Source: JBCCQL01 sp039414355 (lineage in GTDB: Bacteria > Planctomycetota > Planctomycetia > Pirellulales > Lacipirellulaceae). Taken from it: a stretch of DNA of 64,000 nucleotides. The notes under the pieces are model-generated. The model ran no database searches. It saw nothing but the letters and a program-made list of their open reading frames with translations, and was not told where the DNA came from. A program made the translations under genes and the position numbers. How positions within the stretch are numbered: position 1 is the first letter of the stretch; each line of letters starts with the position of its first letter. Location of the stretch: NCBI GenBank assembly GCA_039414355.1, contig JBCDJN010000011.1, forward strand, positions 1 through 64,000, in the 5' to 3' direction. Of the stretch, positions 40,570 to 49,016 are shown in pieces.

Positions 40570-42711
40570 TTGCCCGGCCTCAACCCCGCCCAGAACGACG
40601 CGGTGACGACCCTTTCCGGGCCGCTGCTGGTGCTCGCCGGCGCCGGCACGGGAAAGACGCGGGTGGTGACCCACCGCATCGCCGAGCTGATCCGCCACGG
40701 CACGCCGCCCGAGCGGATCCTGGCGGTCACCTTCACCCGCAAGGCGGCGGGCGAGATGCAGGAGCGGGCCGGGGCGCTGCTGAAGAAAGGCCGCAAGCGG
40801 GCCGGCAAGGACGCCCCGCGGCCAGAAATCTCCACGTTTCACTCCCTTTGCGTCCGCGTGCTGCGGCGGCACATCGGGCGGCTCGGCTACCCCGACCGCT
40901 TCACCATCGCCGACCGGTCGGACCAGGAATCGGCCGCCCGGGCCGCTTTGCGTGAGGTTCGGGCGCCCACCGCCGCCCTCAAGCCGGGTGATCTGCTCGC
41001 GCTGATCAGCAACTGGAAGATGAAGTCGATCCGCCCGCCCGAGGCCGCCAGCCACGCCGAGACCGACCGCGAGCACTTGGCCGCCATCGCTTACCGGCGC
41101 TACCAGAACCGGATGAAGGGCGCCGCGACGGTCGACTTCGACGACCTCTTGCTGCTCACCGAGGAGCTCTTCACCAAGTTTCCTACGGTCCGCCGGGACG
41201 AGGCGTCGCGGTTCGATCACGTGATGATCGACGAGTACCAAGACACCAACCGCAGCCAGTACGAGATCGTCAAAGGCCTGGCGATGGGCCACCGCAACCT
41301 CTGCGTGGTGGGCGACGACGACCAGTCAATCTACGCCTGGCGGGGCGCCGAGGTCACCCACATCCTCAGCTTCAAGCGCGACTGGCCCGAAGCGAAGGTG
41401 GTCCGCCTGGAAGACAACTACCGCAGCCGGCAGCCGATCATCTCGATGGCCAACACGCTGATCGTGCACAACGCCCACCGGCACGACAAAGTCCTCCGCC
41501 CCGCCAAAGCGGGCGGCGAGCCGCCGCGGATTCTTCAGTTCCCCGACGAGACCGAAGAAGCCAAGCAATTGGTGGCGGACATCAGAAAGAGGCTGGAGGT
41601 TAGAGGTCAGAGGCTCGGAAGCAAGAGCGAGCCGGGGCCGTCAGGCCCCGGAGTCTGGCGCAAAGGCGAAGGCTTCGGCGAAGCCGACCCTAGCCTCCAG
41701 CCTCTAGCCTCTAATCTCTCCCCCGGCGACTTCGCCATCCTGTTCCGCACCAACGAGCAGCCGCGTGCGTTCGAAGCGGAACTGCGGGCGGCGAAACTGC
41801 CCTACGTGCTGATCGGCGGCATGAGCTTCTACGATCGCCGCGAAGTGCGTGACGTGCTGGCGTACCTCCGGCTGATCGCCAACCCGGATGACGAGCCCTC
41901 GCTGCTGCGGGTCTTGAACACGCCGCCACGCGGCATCGGCGATGGCGCCCGCAAGCGGCTCATGGAGCGGGCCGTCGAGCGGGCCAAGCCGCTGTGGCAC
42001 GTGCTTGGCGAAGCGCATCGACTGGACGGCGTCAGCCCGGCCGCCGCGAAGGGCTGCGACCGGCTCGTCGCGCAGGTCAAGCACTGGCAGGCGACGCAAG
42101 ACGACCAACCACTGGGCGAGCTGGTTGAACGCGTCGTTCGCGAGAGCCGCTACCGCGACGAGCTGGCCCGCCTCTACCCCGACACGAACGAACGCGACGC
42201 GCGAATGGCGGCCGTCGAAGAACTTGTCAACGCCGCCGCCGAGTTTGAGAAGCGAGGAAGCGCCCGACGCAAAAAACTAGCGCCTAGCGCCTCGCGCCTC
42301 GCGCCTTTCTTGGACGAGCTGGCTGTCGGCGGTCGGGAAGACTCGCAGGACAAAGAGTCGCAGCTCGGCCGCAACGCCATCGCGCTGATGACGCTGCACT
42401 CGGCCAAGGGCTTGGAGTTCCCCCACGTCTACCTGGTGGGCATGGAGGAGGGCATCCTGCCGCACAAGCGTTCGCTCGACGCGGGCGACGCCTCGGTGGA
42501 CGAAGAACGCCGCCTGGCGTACGTCGGCGTCACCCGCGCTCAGGAACGCCTGACGCTCAGCCTGGCGCTGACGCGCCGCAAATGGGGCAAAGCCCGCGAC
42601 ACGATACCGAGCCGGTTCCTCTTCGAGATGACGGGCCAAGCCGAGCGGGCCAACACTACGGGCGCCAAGAAGCCGAAGGCGAGCGCCAAACGATCGAGCC
42701 GCCGACGCTAG
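40570..42711 (+). CDS. uvrD: UvrD/Rep/PcrA-type superfamily 1 DNA helicase with repeat insertions
   Basis: This is a 3'-5' DNA helicase of 713 residues used in repair and replication restart. The motifs are in order: LNPAQNDAVT (Q motif), LAGAGTGKTRVV (Walker A, near residue 25), FTRKAAGEMQ (Ia), VMIDEYQDTN (II), VGDDDQSIYAWRGA (III), LEDNYRS (IV), MTLHSAKGLEF (V) and VGVTRAQERLTLS (VI). The 3' tail is Lys/Arg-rich. Two in-frame insertions from repeats are visible: residues 340-384 (two inverted heptamer arrays around a palindrome) and 569-579 (a CTAGCGC array). All catalytic motifs are intact. The start is a TTG after a repeat array. Confidence 0.94.
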   Translation: MPGLNPAQNDAVTTLSGPLLVLAGAGTGKTRVVTHRIAELIRHGTPPERILAVTFTRKAAGEMQERAGALLKKGRKRAGKDAPRPEISTFHSLCVRVLRRHIGRLGYPDRFTIADRSDQESAARAALREVRAPTAALKPGDLLALISNWKMKSIRPPEAASHAETDREHLAAIAYRRYQNRMKGAATVDFDDLLLLTEELFTKFPTVRRDEASRFDHVMIDEYQDTNRSQYEIVKGLAMGHRNLCVVGDDDQSIYAWRGAEVTHILSFKRDWPEAKVVRLEDNYRSRQPIISMANTLIVHNAHRHDKVLRPAKAGGEPPRILQFPDETEEAKQLVADIRKRLEVRGQRLGSKSEPGPSGPGVWRKGEGFGEADPSLQPLASNLSPGDFAILFRTNEQPRAFEAELRAAKLPYVLIGGMSFYDRREVRDVLAYLRLIANPDDEPSLLRVLNTPPRGIGDGARKRLMERAVERAKPLWHVLGEAHRLDGVSPAAAKGCDRLVAQVKHWQATQDDQPLGELVERVVRESRYRDELARLYPDTNERDARMAAVEELVNAAAEFEKRGSARRKKLAPSASRLAPFLDELAVGGREDSQDKESQLGRNAIALMTLHSAKGLEFPHVYLVGMEEGILPHKRSLDAGDASVDEERRLAYVGVTRAQERLTLSLALTRRKWGKARDTIPSRFLFEMTGQAERANTTGAKKPKASAKRSSRRR
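41589..41722 (+). repeat. Composite repeat element inserted in frame in uvrD
   Basis: The left array GAGGCTG, GAGGTTA, GAGGTCA, GAGGCTC spans 41589-41616. The right inverted array CTAGCCT, CCAGCCT, CTAGCCT, CTAATCT spans 41690-41717. A palindrome of the GCGAGCC...GGAGT type is nested at 41627-41654, and a GGCTTCGGCGAAGCC hairpin at 41671-41685. It is translated as roughly 45 residues just before the conserved GDFAILFRTNEQPRAFE. Confidence 0.88.
41627..41654 (+). repeat. REP-like palindrome nested in the uvrD insertion
   Basis: GCGAGCCGGGGCC-GTCA-GGCCCCGGAGT is a perfect 8-bp stem (CCGGGGCC and GGCCCCGG) with a GTCA loop. Its GCGAGCC and GGAGT flanks match the copies in ileS and at 44671. Confidence 0.75.
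42277..42308 (+). repeat. In-frame CTAGCGC heptamer array in uvrD
   Basis: The units CTAGCGC, CTAGCGC, CTCGCGC, CTCGCGC, CTTTC are translated as LAPSASRLAPF. It is the same unit type as the pair flanking the gap before lemA (58746, 58793). Confidence 0.9.
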
Positions 42712-43175
42712 GCGGCGACGCTTCCACTCCGGCTGACCGGGTGAGCCGTGGACTTCGCATCGAGCAGGTTAGCGAGCTCGGCGAAAGCGTCTTCGTCCGC
42801 GGATTGGGTGTTTGAGAAAACGCTAATCAGCGCGTTGGTCACCGCCTCGGCCTGTTGGGAATCATGTCGTTTGAGCTCATCGACGTCGTGCTCTTCGATC
42901 GCGAGCGAGCTGGTCGCACGCTCGTTACTGGTGGAACGGTACCGGGCTTCCATGCCGGCCGCCGACGCATCGCGGTTTAGACGCTTGATCACCTGGTCGA
43001 CCGCGCCGCTCGGGCCTTCGAGCATGAGGGCAATCTGGTCGCCCAGGCGGATCGCCTTGGCACTCAGGCCGCTCAGAACGCGCCGCCGCGGGTAGTCACG
43101 GACGATCTGGACCAGGTCGCTCGTGCTGACGCTTGTCTTGGGCTTGCTCAGGCAGACAGCGCGGTCGTAGGACAT
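42708..43175 (-). CDS. BLUF-fold-like protein lacking flavin-binding residues
   Basis: This is a 155-residue protein. The first 75 residues follow the BLUF pattern: an N-terminal strand (AVCLSKPK), helix (SDLVQIVRDYPRRRVLSGLS), then strand and the hallmark-like IALMLEGPSGAVDQVIKRLNRD. In photoactive BLUF domains the first strand has YxS and the third FLQVLEG. Here Tyr becomes Cys and the flavin-contacting Gln becomes Leu, so blue-light sensing is unlikely. The C-terminal half is helical and Ala/Glu/Asp-rich. The start is the ATG complementary to 43173-43175. The 3' end overlaps uvrD by 4 bp, convergent. Family placement is by eye. Confidence 0.55.
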   Translation of the reverse strand: MSYDRAVCLSKPKTSVSTSDLVQIVRDYPRRRVLSGLSAKAIRLGDQIALMLEGPSGAVDQVIKRLNRDASAAGMEARYRSTSNERATSSLAIEEHDVDELKRHDSQQAEAVTNALISVFSNTQSADEDAFAELANLLDAKSTAHPVSRSGSVAA

Positions 43176-43430
43176 GGTGCGATTCTCGGAGAACGTTTTG
43201 GGTGTTCGGTCAGCCTGTACCATCAAACCTATGCCACGAACGGAAGGGAGGCAGAGAGAAAACGTTCAAATCGACCAACTGTCGGCGGCACATGTCTCGG
43301 CGCAGGTGCTAGCAGGGCAAGAAGCTGAAGTTGGTGAGAATCCCGCCCCGGGGTAGATTGCGGGAAAGAGCCTAGCCGGCGAGCAGCGCCTCGTCGGCCA
43401 CCGGCCCAATCGTCACGCAGGGAGGCGTTG

Positions 43431-44669
43431 ATGTCTGAGCAAGTGATTCATGCGCCGCTGCGCTTGGTGCACACCAGCGACTGGCGGCTGGAGCGGCCGC
43501 TCTTCGGCCTGCCCGCAATTCCCGAACACCTCCGCGAGTTGCTGCGCGACGCGCCGTACCAGGCGGCCGAGCAGGTTGTTGAGACCGCGCTCACCGAGAA
43601 CGCCGACGCGTTGCTGCTCTCCGGCGAGATCCTCGATGTCGACGCCGCCGGTCCGCGGGCGGTGGTCTTCCTGCTCGATCAGTTCCATCGGCTCGAAGCC
43701 CGTGGCGTGCGGGTCTTTTGGGCGGGCGGGTTGAGCGACCGACCCGACCGCTGGCCACCGTCGTGCAAGCTGCCGGCGAACGTCACCGTCTTCCCCATCG
43801 GCCGCGTTGAGACTCACGAGCTGGAGCGCGACGGACAGGTGATCGCCCGCGTGCAGGGCGCCAGCCGTGGCGAGGGGCAACCGATCGACTCCAGCGGCTT
43901 CCACGCCGACGCCCACGGCCGCTACACCATCGCCGTGGCGTGCGGCACCAGCGACTCGGCCGGCAAGGAAGGCGACCGCGTTGACTACATGGCGCTCGGC
44001 GGCCGAGCGAAGCGGGCCACGGTGGATGTCGACCCCGGCATCGCCCACTACCCCGGCACACCCCAAGGCCGCTCGCCGCAGGAAACCGGCCCCGGCGGCT
44101 GCACCGTCGTTCAGGTTGATGGCGAAGGCAAAACCAAGACGCGGTTCGTTTCAACCGACGCGGTCCGCTGGGCGCACGAGTCGGTGGAGTTCACCGCCAA
44201 CACGACCGTCGCCGACCTCAAGGCGCGGATGCGTGACCGGCTGGAGAAGCTGCGAGCGAAGGCACGCGATGTCGATCAGCTCGTCGAGTGGGACCTGCAC
44301 GGCGCCGGGCCGCTGCTCGCCCAAATGCGGGCCGGAGGGTTGCCGGACGAACTGCTCGCCGAGCTCCAGAAACACGATGGCCGGCAATCGCCCTCCTGCT
44401 ACAGCTTCCGCGTCGAGTGCCGCCAACCGTACGAGCCGCCGGCGGAGTGGCTCGACCAAGAGACCATCCTCGGCGACCTGCTGAGACAGATTGCCGTCTT
44501 CCGAAACAGCGACGCGTTTGTGCTCGACCTCAAGGAAGCGCTCCCCAAACCGCTGCCGGACGCCGAGCTCGCATCGCTCGCCGAGATCGGCGACGGCGAC
44601 GCGAAGCGCCGGCTGTTCGACGCGGCTGAGAAGCTTGGCGTGGCACTCATGACGGAAGAGTCGAAGTGA
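43431..44669 (+). CDS. YhaO/SbcD-like metallophosphoesterase fold protein, metal site degenerate
   Basis: This is a 412-residue protein of the DNA-repair exonuclease (SbcD/YhaO/Mre11) fold. The opening RLVHTSDWRLERPL corresponds to the HxSDxHLG motif, with the second metal His replaced by Arg. The later segments ADALLLSGEILDVD (normally GDhhD), FWAGGLSDR (normally GNHD) and VDYMALGGRAKR (normally YxALGHxH) have all lost metal ligands. The fold is therefore likely kept without nuclease activity. The C-terminal 200 residues are helical (capping-domain-like). GGAGG at 43421-43425 sets the ATG at 43431. The YhaN-like ATPase gene follows, the usual partner arrangement. Confidence 0.75.
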   Translation: MSEQVIHAPLRLVHTSDWRLERPLFGLPAIPEHLRELLRDAPYQAAEQVVETALTENADALLLSGEILDVDAAGPRAVVFLLDQFHRLEARGVRVFWAGGLSDRPDRWPPSCKLPANVTVFPIGRVETHELERDGQVIARVQGASRGEGQPIDSSGFHADAHGRYTIAVACGTSDSAGKEGDRVDYMALGGRAKRATVDVDPGIAHYPGTPQGRSPQETGPGGCTVVQVDGEGKTKTRFVSTDAVRWAHESVEFTANTTVADLKARMRDRLEKLRAKARDVDQLVEWDLHGAGPLLAQMRAGGLPDELLAELQKHDGRQSPSCYSFRVECRQPYEPPAEWLDQETILGDLLRQIAVFRNSDAFVLDLKEALPKPLPDAELASLAEIGDGDAKRRLFDAAEKLGVALMTEESK

Positions 44670-44670
44670 A

Positions 44671-44700
44671 TCACTCCGGCGGCTGACGCCGCCGGCTCGC
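44671..44700 (+). repeat. REP-like palindrome after the YhaO-like gene
   Basis: TCACTCCGGCGGCTGACG followed by CCGCCGGCTCGC is a near-perfect palindrome (CCGGCGGC / GCCGCCGG) starting one base after the TGA stop. It has three relatives: two in ileS, one in uvrD. No T-tract follows. Confidence 0.8.
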
Positions 44701-44716
44701 GGGTGATAAGCAAGTC

Positions 44717-44747
44717 ATTCCGCAATCCGAAATCCGCATTCGAAACC
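44717..44747 (+). repeat. AATCCGA heptamer array before the YhaN-like gene
   Basis: The units ATTCCGC, AATCCGA, AATCCGC, ATTCGAA, then ACC, end at the ATG of the ATPase gene (44748). Same unit type as 40404-40437. Confidence 0.88.
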
Positions 44748-47700
44748 ATGCGTATCACCGACCTCACCATCGACGGATTCGGCGTCTGGAACGAGCTGCG
44801 GCTCAAGCGGATGTCTCCGGAGATCACCGTCTTCTTCGGCGACAACGAAGCCGGCAAGACCACGCTGCTGCAGTTCCTGCGGAGCATGCTGTACGGCGTC
44901 TCGCCCGAGCGGCGCGAGCAGTACCTGCCGCCGGTGGCGGGCGGTCGGCCGGGTGGGCGCCTGGGGCTCGTGGGCGACGACGGCCCCTTTGAACTGACCC
45001 GCTACGCCGAGCGCGGCCCCGAAGACCGCGGTCTGGTCCGCATCAATCTGCCCGGCGGCGAGACCGAGGGCGATCGGCTGCTGCGTGACGGGCTGGAGGG
45101 CGTCGACGAAACAACCTTCAACAACGTCTTCGCCGTCGGCCTGGACGAGATCCAAGAGCTCGGCACGCTCGGCGGCGCCGAAGCGGCCAAGAGCATCTAC
45201 CGGCTGACGTCCGGCCTCGACCGCGTCTCGCTGTACGACGTAATTCTCGGCCTCCGCGAGTCGAAGTCGGCGCTCTTGGACGAAGCCGGCAAGCCGAGCG
45301 AGATCGGCCGGCTGGTCGCGCGGCGGGACGCTCTCGCCACGGACATCAGCGACCTGACGGTGCAGAATCGCCGCTGGTCCAAGATCGGCGTCGAGCTGGA
45401 AGAGCTGGGCGTTGAAGTCGACGCCGCCCGCGAACGGCTCAAGCACGCCGACCGCGCGGCCCGCCGCGTGGAGGTGGCGATCAACCTCAAGCCGAAGTGG
45501 CTGGAGCGGCAGAAGGTGGACGATCGGCTGGAGTCGCACCTCGGCTTGTTCCAGTTGCCGGCCGAAGCCATCACCGACCTGGACGAGCTCAACGGCAAGG
45601 TCGAGGAGCACCGCCGGCAACGGGACATCCTCCGCGGCCAACGCAAGCAACTCCGCGCCGAAGCGGACGAGCTGGGCGTGAACGAAGCCCTGGTCCGCAA
45701 CGGCTGCCGGCTCGACGCGCTCGGCGAGCAGCGCGAGTGGGTCGAGGCGCTCGAGCGCGACACCGAGGAGATGAACGAAGAGGTCGAGCGCCTCGCCAGA
45801 CGCATCGAGAGCGAAGAGCGGCGGCTGGCGAAGGTCTGGTCGCACGACCCCGAGCACCCGCCCGAGCTGACGCAAGAACACGTCAACGAACTGGAGCCAC
45901 TCGCCGATCGGCTGCGCGACTCCGAGCGCGCCGTGTCGCGCGCCAAGGGCAAGCTCGACTCACGGCGCGACAGCGAGCTGCAGTACCGGACCAAGATCGA
46001 GTCGGCCATGGCGGCCGGTGATAAGCTCGGCCTGCCGACCGATATCAAAGAAGCAGGCGACCTGGTCGCGTCGCTCCGGCGGCGGCTGCAGGTGGAGCAG
46101 CGCACCGAGCAGGCCCGCCGCCACGCTCTCGAACTGGAGCAGCAGAGCCACGACCTGATGGACAAGCAGGTCATGCCCATGGAGCTGTTCGTCTTCCTGT
46201 GCGGCGCCACGGTGCTGGCCGGCGTGCTGGCCGGGCTGTTCTTCCTCGGGCAGTGGTACCCGGGGTCGGTCTACTCAACTTACGGCCCGTGGGCGGCGCT
46301 GCTGGGCGTTGGCGGTCCGCTGGTGATGGGCTTCATCAAGTACTTCAGCGAGGAGTCCGCCGCCGACCAACTGGACGCCACGCACCGGCAGATGGAGATC
46401 GTCGAGAAGCAGATTGCCGAGGCCCAGCGCGACCGCCAGAAGCTGGACGGCGAGCTGCCGATGATCGAGGGGTCGGTCGTGCTCATGCTGCAGAAGGCCG
46501 AGCGTCACCTCGCCGACCTGGAGAAGGTGCTGCCGGTCGAGTCACAGCGGCGGCAGGCGGGTGGCGAAGTCGAATCGGCTCAGGCGGAGCTCGCCTCGGC
46601 CGAGGAGCAGCTCAAGAAAGACACGTCGGCTTGGCGGAGCGCGTTGCGTTCGCTCGGCCTGCCCGACCAAGTGACCGCCGACGACCTGAAGACGATGGCC
46701 GGCCAGTACGAGCAGCTCGCCGAGCTGCGCATCAAGGCCGAGAACCGGCTCGACGAGACCCAGCGCCGCGAGCGCGAGCTTGCCGCCGCAACCACGCGGA
46801 TCCAGGCGCTCGCCGAAGAAGCCGACCTCGTCCTCGAAGACGAAGAAGCCACGGTGCTTGATCAGCTCGAAGCCCTGCTCTCCGAACGCCGGCTGCAGCA
46901 GAGCCGGATCGACCACCGCAAGAAGCTGCATGAGCGGGCGGCGGAGCTCAAGGAGAAGGAGCTCAAGCGGCACAAGGCGGCCGAGGCGCTGGTCGATCGC
47001 CGCGAGACCCTCTTCCGCACCGCCGGCGTGGCGGACGAGGAGGGCTACCGCCGGCTGGCGGGCGACTTGGCCGAAGCGGCCAAGCTCCGCGAGCAGCGAG
47101 GGCGGATCACCGAGGAGATCAAGTCGGCAATCGGTCGGTTGGGCACGGAGGAGGACTTCGCCCCGATGCTGCTGCCCGAGTCGATCGGCCGGCTCGACGG
47201 GCAGTGGGAGGAACTCTCCGCCGAGCACGAAGAGATCGATAGTCACCTGCGTGAACTGCTCGGCCGCCGCGGCGCCCTTGAGGAGCAGCGCAAGCAGCTC
47301 GCCGAAGACACGTCGCTCGCCGACAAGCGGATGGAGCTCGATACCGTCGAGAGCCAGATCGCCGAGGCGGGCGAGCGTTGGCGGGAGCGGGCGGCCGTCG
47401 GCCAGTTGCTTGAACTGATCCGCAGCGATTACGAAGCGAACCGCCAGCCCGACACCCTGATCGAAGCCTCCAAGCACCTGGAGCGACTCACCGCCGGCCG
47501 GTACACCCGCGTCTGGACGCCGCTAGCGAGCGACGTGCTGCTGGTGGACAACCGCGACGGGCAGTCGCTGCCGGTCGAGAACCTCAGCCGCGGCACCCGG
47601 GAGCAGCTCTACCTGTCGGTCCGCATGGCGCTTGTGGCGATGTTCGCGCGGCGGGGCATTCAGCTGCCGATGATCCTGGACGACATCCTGGTGAACTTTG

Positions 47701-48152
47701 ACGCGGGCCGCTCGCGCACGGCGGCCAAGGTGATGGTGGAGTTCGCCAAGGACGGCCACCAGCTCTTGGTCTTCACGTGCCACGAGCACGTCTGGGAGAT
47801 GTTCAAAGACCTGCACGCCGACGTCCGCCGGCTGCCGAACCGGTTCGGCGAGGAGGTCGTCGTTGACGAGCTGCCGGCGCTGCCCGAGCCCGAAGTGGTC
47901 GAAGAACCGGCGCCCGAGCCAGTGGTCGACGAGGTCGCGATTGAGCCGACGCCCGAGCCGGAGCCGTTCGCCGTGGAAGCTAGCTACGTCGACCTAGAAC
48001 CGGCGGCCGAGCAGTACGACTATCTGGAAGCGGAGTACGAACCGCTCACGCCGCGCGAGACCGTGATCGAAGAGATCGTCTACGACGAACCGGGCCTCGC
48101 CGAAGCTAAACGCGAATGGTCGCCGCCCGAGCAGACCCGCGTGGCGAGCTAA
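44748..48152 (+). CDS. YhaN-like AAA ATPase with long coiled coils and a membrane hairpin
   Basis: This is a 1134-residue SMC/Rad50-like ATPase. The N-terminal half-site starts MRITDLTIDGFGVWNE with Walker A FFGDNEAGKTTLLQF (near residue 27), followed by NNVFAVGLDEIQELG (a YhaN-type signature). Coiled coils run from about 190 to 470. Two membrane segments lie near 480-500 and 515-535 (ELFVFLCGATVLAGVLAGLFFL; LLGVGGPLVMGFI). More coiled coil follows to about 900. The C-terminal half has the signature LSRGTREQLYLSVRMAL and Walker B MILDDILVNFDAGR, then an acidic Pro/Glu/Val tail. The membrane hairpin would tether the arms to the membrane. It pairs with the upstream phosphoesterase-fold gene. 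Confidence 0.85.
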   Translation: MRITDLTIDGFGVWNELRLKRMSPEITVFFGDNEAGKTTLLQFLRSMLYGVSPERREQYLPPVAGGRPGGRLGLVGDDGPFELTRYAERGPEDRGLVRINLPGGETEGDRLLRDGLEGVDETTFNNVFAVGLDEIQELGTLGGAEAAKSIYRLTSGLDRVSLYDVILGLRESKSALLDEAGKPSEIGRLVARRDALATDISDLTVQNRRWSKIGVELEELGVEVDAARERLKHADRAARRVEVAINLKPKWLERQKVDDRLESHLGLFQLPAEAITDLDELNGKVEEHRRQRDILRGQRKQLRAEADELGVNEALVRNGCRLDALGEQREWVEALERDTEEMNEEVERLARRIESEERRLAKVWSHDPEHPPELTQEHVNELEPLADRLRDSERAVSRAKGKLDSRRDSELQYRTKIESAMAAGDKLGLPTDIKEAGDLVASLRRRLQVEQRTEQARRHALELEQQSHDLMDKQVMPMELFVFLCGATVLAGVLAGLFFLGQWYPGSVYSTYGPWAALLGVGGPLVMGFIKYFSEESAADQLDATHRQMEIVEKQIAEAQRDRQKLDGELPMIEGSVVLMLQKAERHLADLEKVLPVESQRRQAGGEVESAQAELASAEEQLKKDTSAWRSALRSLGLPDQVTADDLKTMAGQYEQLAELRIKAENRLDETQRRERELAAATTRIQALAEEADLVLEDEEATVLDQLEALLSERRLQQSRIDHRKKLHERAAELKEKELKRHKAAEALVDRRETLFRTAGVADEEGYRRLAGDLAEAAKLREQRGRITEEIKSAIGRLGTEEDFAPMLLPESIGRLDGQWEELSAEHEEIDSHLRELLGRRGALEEQRKQLAEDTSLADKRMELDTVESQIAEAGERWRERAAVGQLLELIRSDYEANRQPDTLIEASKHLERLTAGRYTRVWTPLASDVLLVDNRDGQSLPVENLSRGTREQLYLSVRMALVAMFARRGIQLPMILDDILVNFDAGRSRTAAKVMVEFAKDGHQLLVFTCHEHVWEMFKDLHADVRRLPNRFGEEVVVDELPALPEPEVVEEPAPEPVVDEVAIEPTPEPEPFAVEASYVDLEPAAEQYDYLEAEYEPLTPRETVIEEIVYDEPGLAEAKREWSPPEQTRVAS

Positions 48153-48194
48153 CGCCGCGAAAGCCCCTCTCGCAGGGACGGAGGGTCTAACCGC

Positions 48195-48914
48195 TCACCG
48201 CGCCCCAATCTGCCACGCGGGGGCGTTGTCCGCGTCGCCAACAAAATTCACTTTGCCGGTGTGCATGTCGTACACGGCGCCCACCAGCTTGACGGCGCCG
48301 CTCTTGAGACTGCGGCGTAGGTCGGGCACGCGGGAGAGCCGGCGGACGGCTAGCTGCACGTTCTGTTCGATCGCCTTGGCGACGAAGTCCTTGCGGGGCA
48401 GGTTGCGGTCGAGCCCCATCGTTGCGGGCTCGATCTGGTAGAGCAGCGAGACTACTTCGGCCGGCTCACCATCCGGGTTTGAGAGGTGGTCGATGGTTGC
48501 CGTCACGGCCCCGCAGCACGTATGGCCCATCACGACGATGAGCTGTGTGTCGAGGTGGTCGATGGCGTACTCAACGCTGGCCACGACGTCGGTGTCGACC
48601 ACGTTGCCGGCCACGCGGATGACAAACAGGTCGCCGAAGCCCTGATCGAACAGCAGCTCCGGCGGCACCCGGGAGTCGCTGCAGCCAATTACCACGGCAA
48701 ACGGGTGCTGACCCGCCTCAAGCTGATGACGCCAACCGGCGTTCTCGTGCGGGTGGGTCGGCTTGCCCGAGGCGAAGCGGGCGTTGCCGTCCTTGAGCGC
48801 CTTCAGAGCCGCGTCGGCAGTGACCGGGCCGCTCTCAGGACGAGGCGGGTCGGCCAACGTGAGACCGATTAACGCTGCCGCCGCACACGAAACGCCGCAC
48901 ACAAACCGAAGCAT
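48195..48914 (-). CDS. Beta-class carbonic anhydrase, exported
   Basis: This is a zinc enzyme interconverting CO2 and bicarbonate, 239 residues. The motifs are VVIGCSDSRVPPE (zinc Cys plus the Asp-Arg dyad) and VVMGHTCCGAVTATI (zinc His and Cys), with DLFVIRVAGNVVD between them. A signal peptide covers about residues 1-21 (FVCGVSCAAAALIGLTLA), so it acts outside the cytoplasm, unlike most beta-class enzymes. The region DGNARFASGKPTHPHEN fits the secreted subgroup. It converges on the YhaN-like gene at a 42-bp gap. No operon partners. Confidence 0.92.
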   Translation of the reverse strand: MLRFVCGVSCAAAALIGLTLADPPRPESGPVTADAALKALKDGNARFASGKPTHPHENAGWRHQLEAGQHPFAVVIGCSDSRVPPELLFDQGFGDLFVIRVAGNVVDTDVVASVEYAIDHLDTQLIVVMGHTCCGAVTATIDHLSNPDGEPAEVVSLLYQIEPATMGLDRNLPRKDFVAKAIEQNVQLAVRRLSRVPDLRRSLKSGAVKLVGAVYDMHTGKVNFVGDADNAPAWQIGAR

Positions 48915-49016
48915 CTTGCCTGGGCTCCATCAATAAAGGACCCGCCCGTCCAGAGTGTCTCACAAACCCATCCGGCTGTGAAGCGGCATTCTCAGATTCG
49001 GCGGGGCAAAGCCGTT

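Noticed and set aside
43174..43356. Short plus-strand frame divergent from the BLUF-like gene
   Set aside because: 60 codons, no ribosome binding site and no protein-like pattern; the region more likely holds the promoters.
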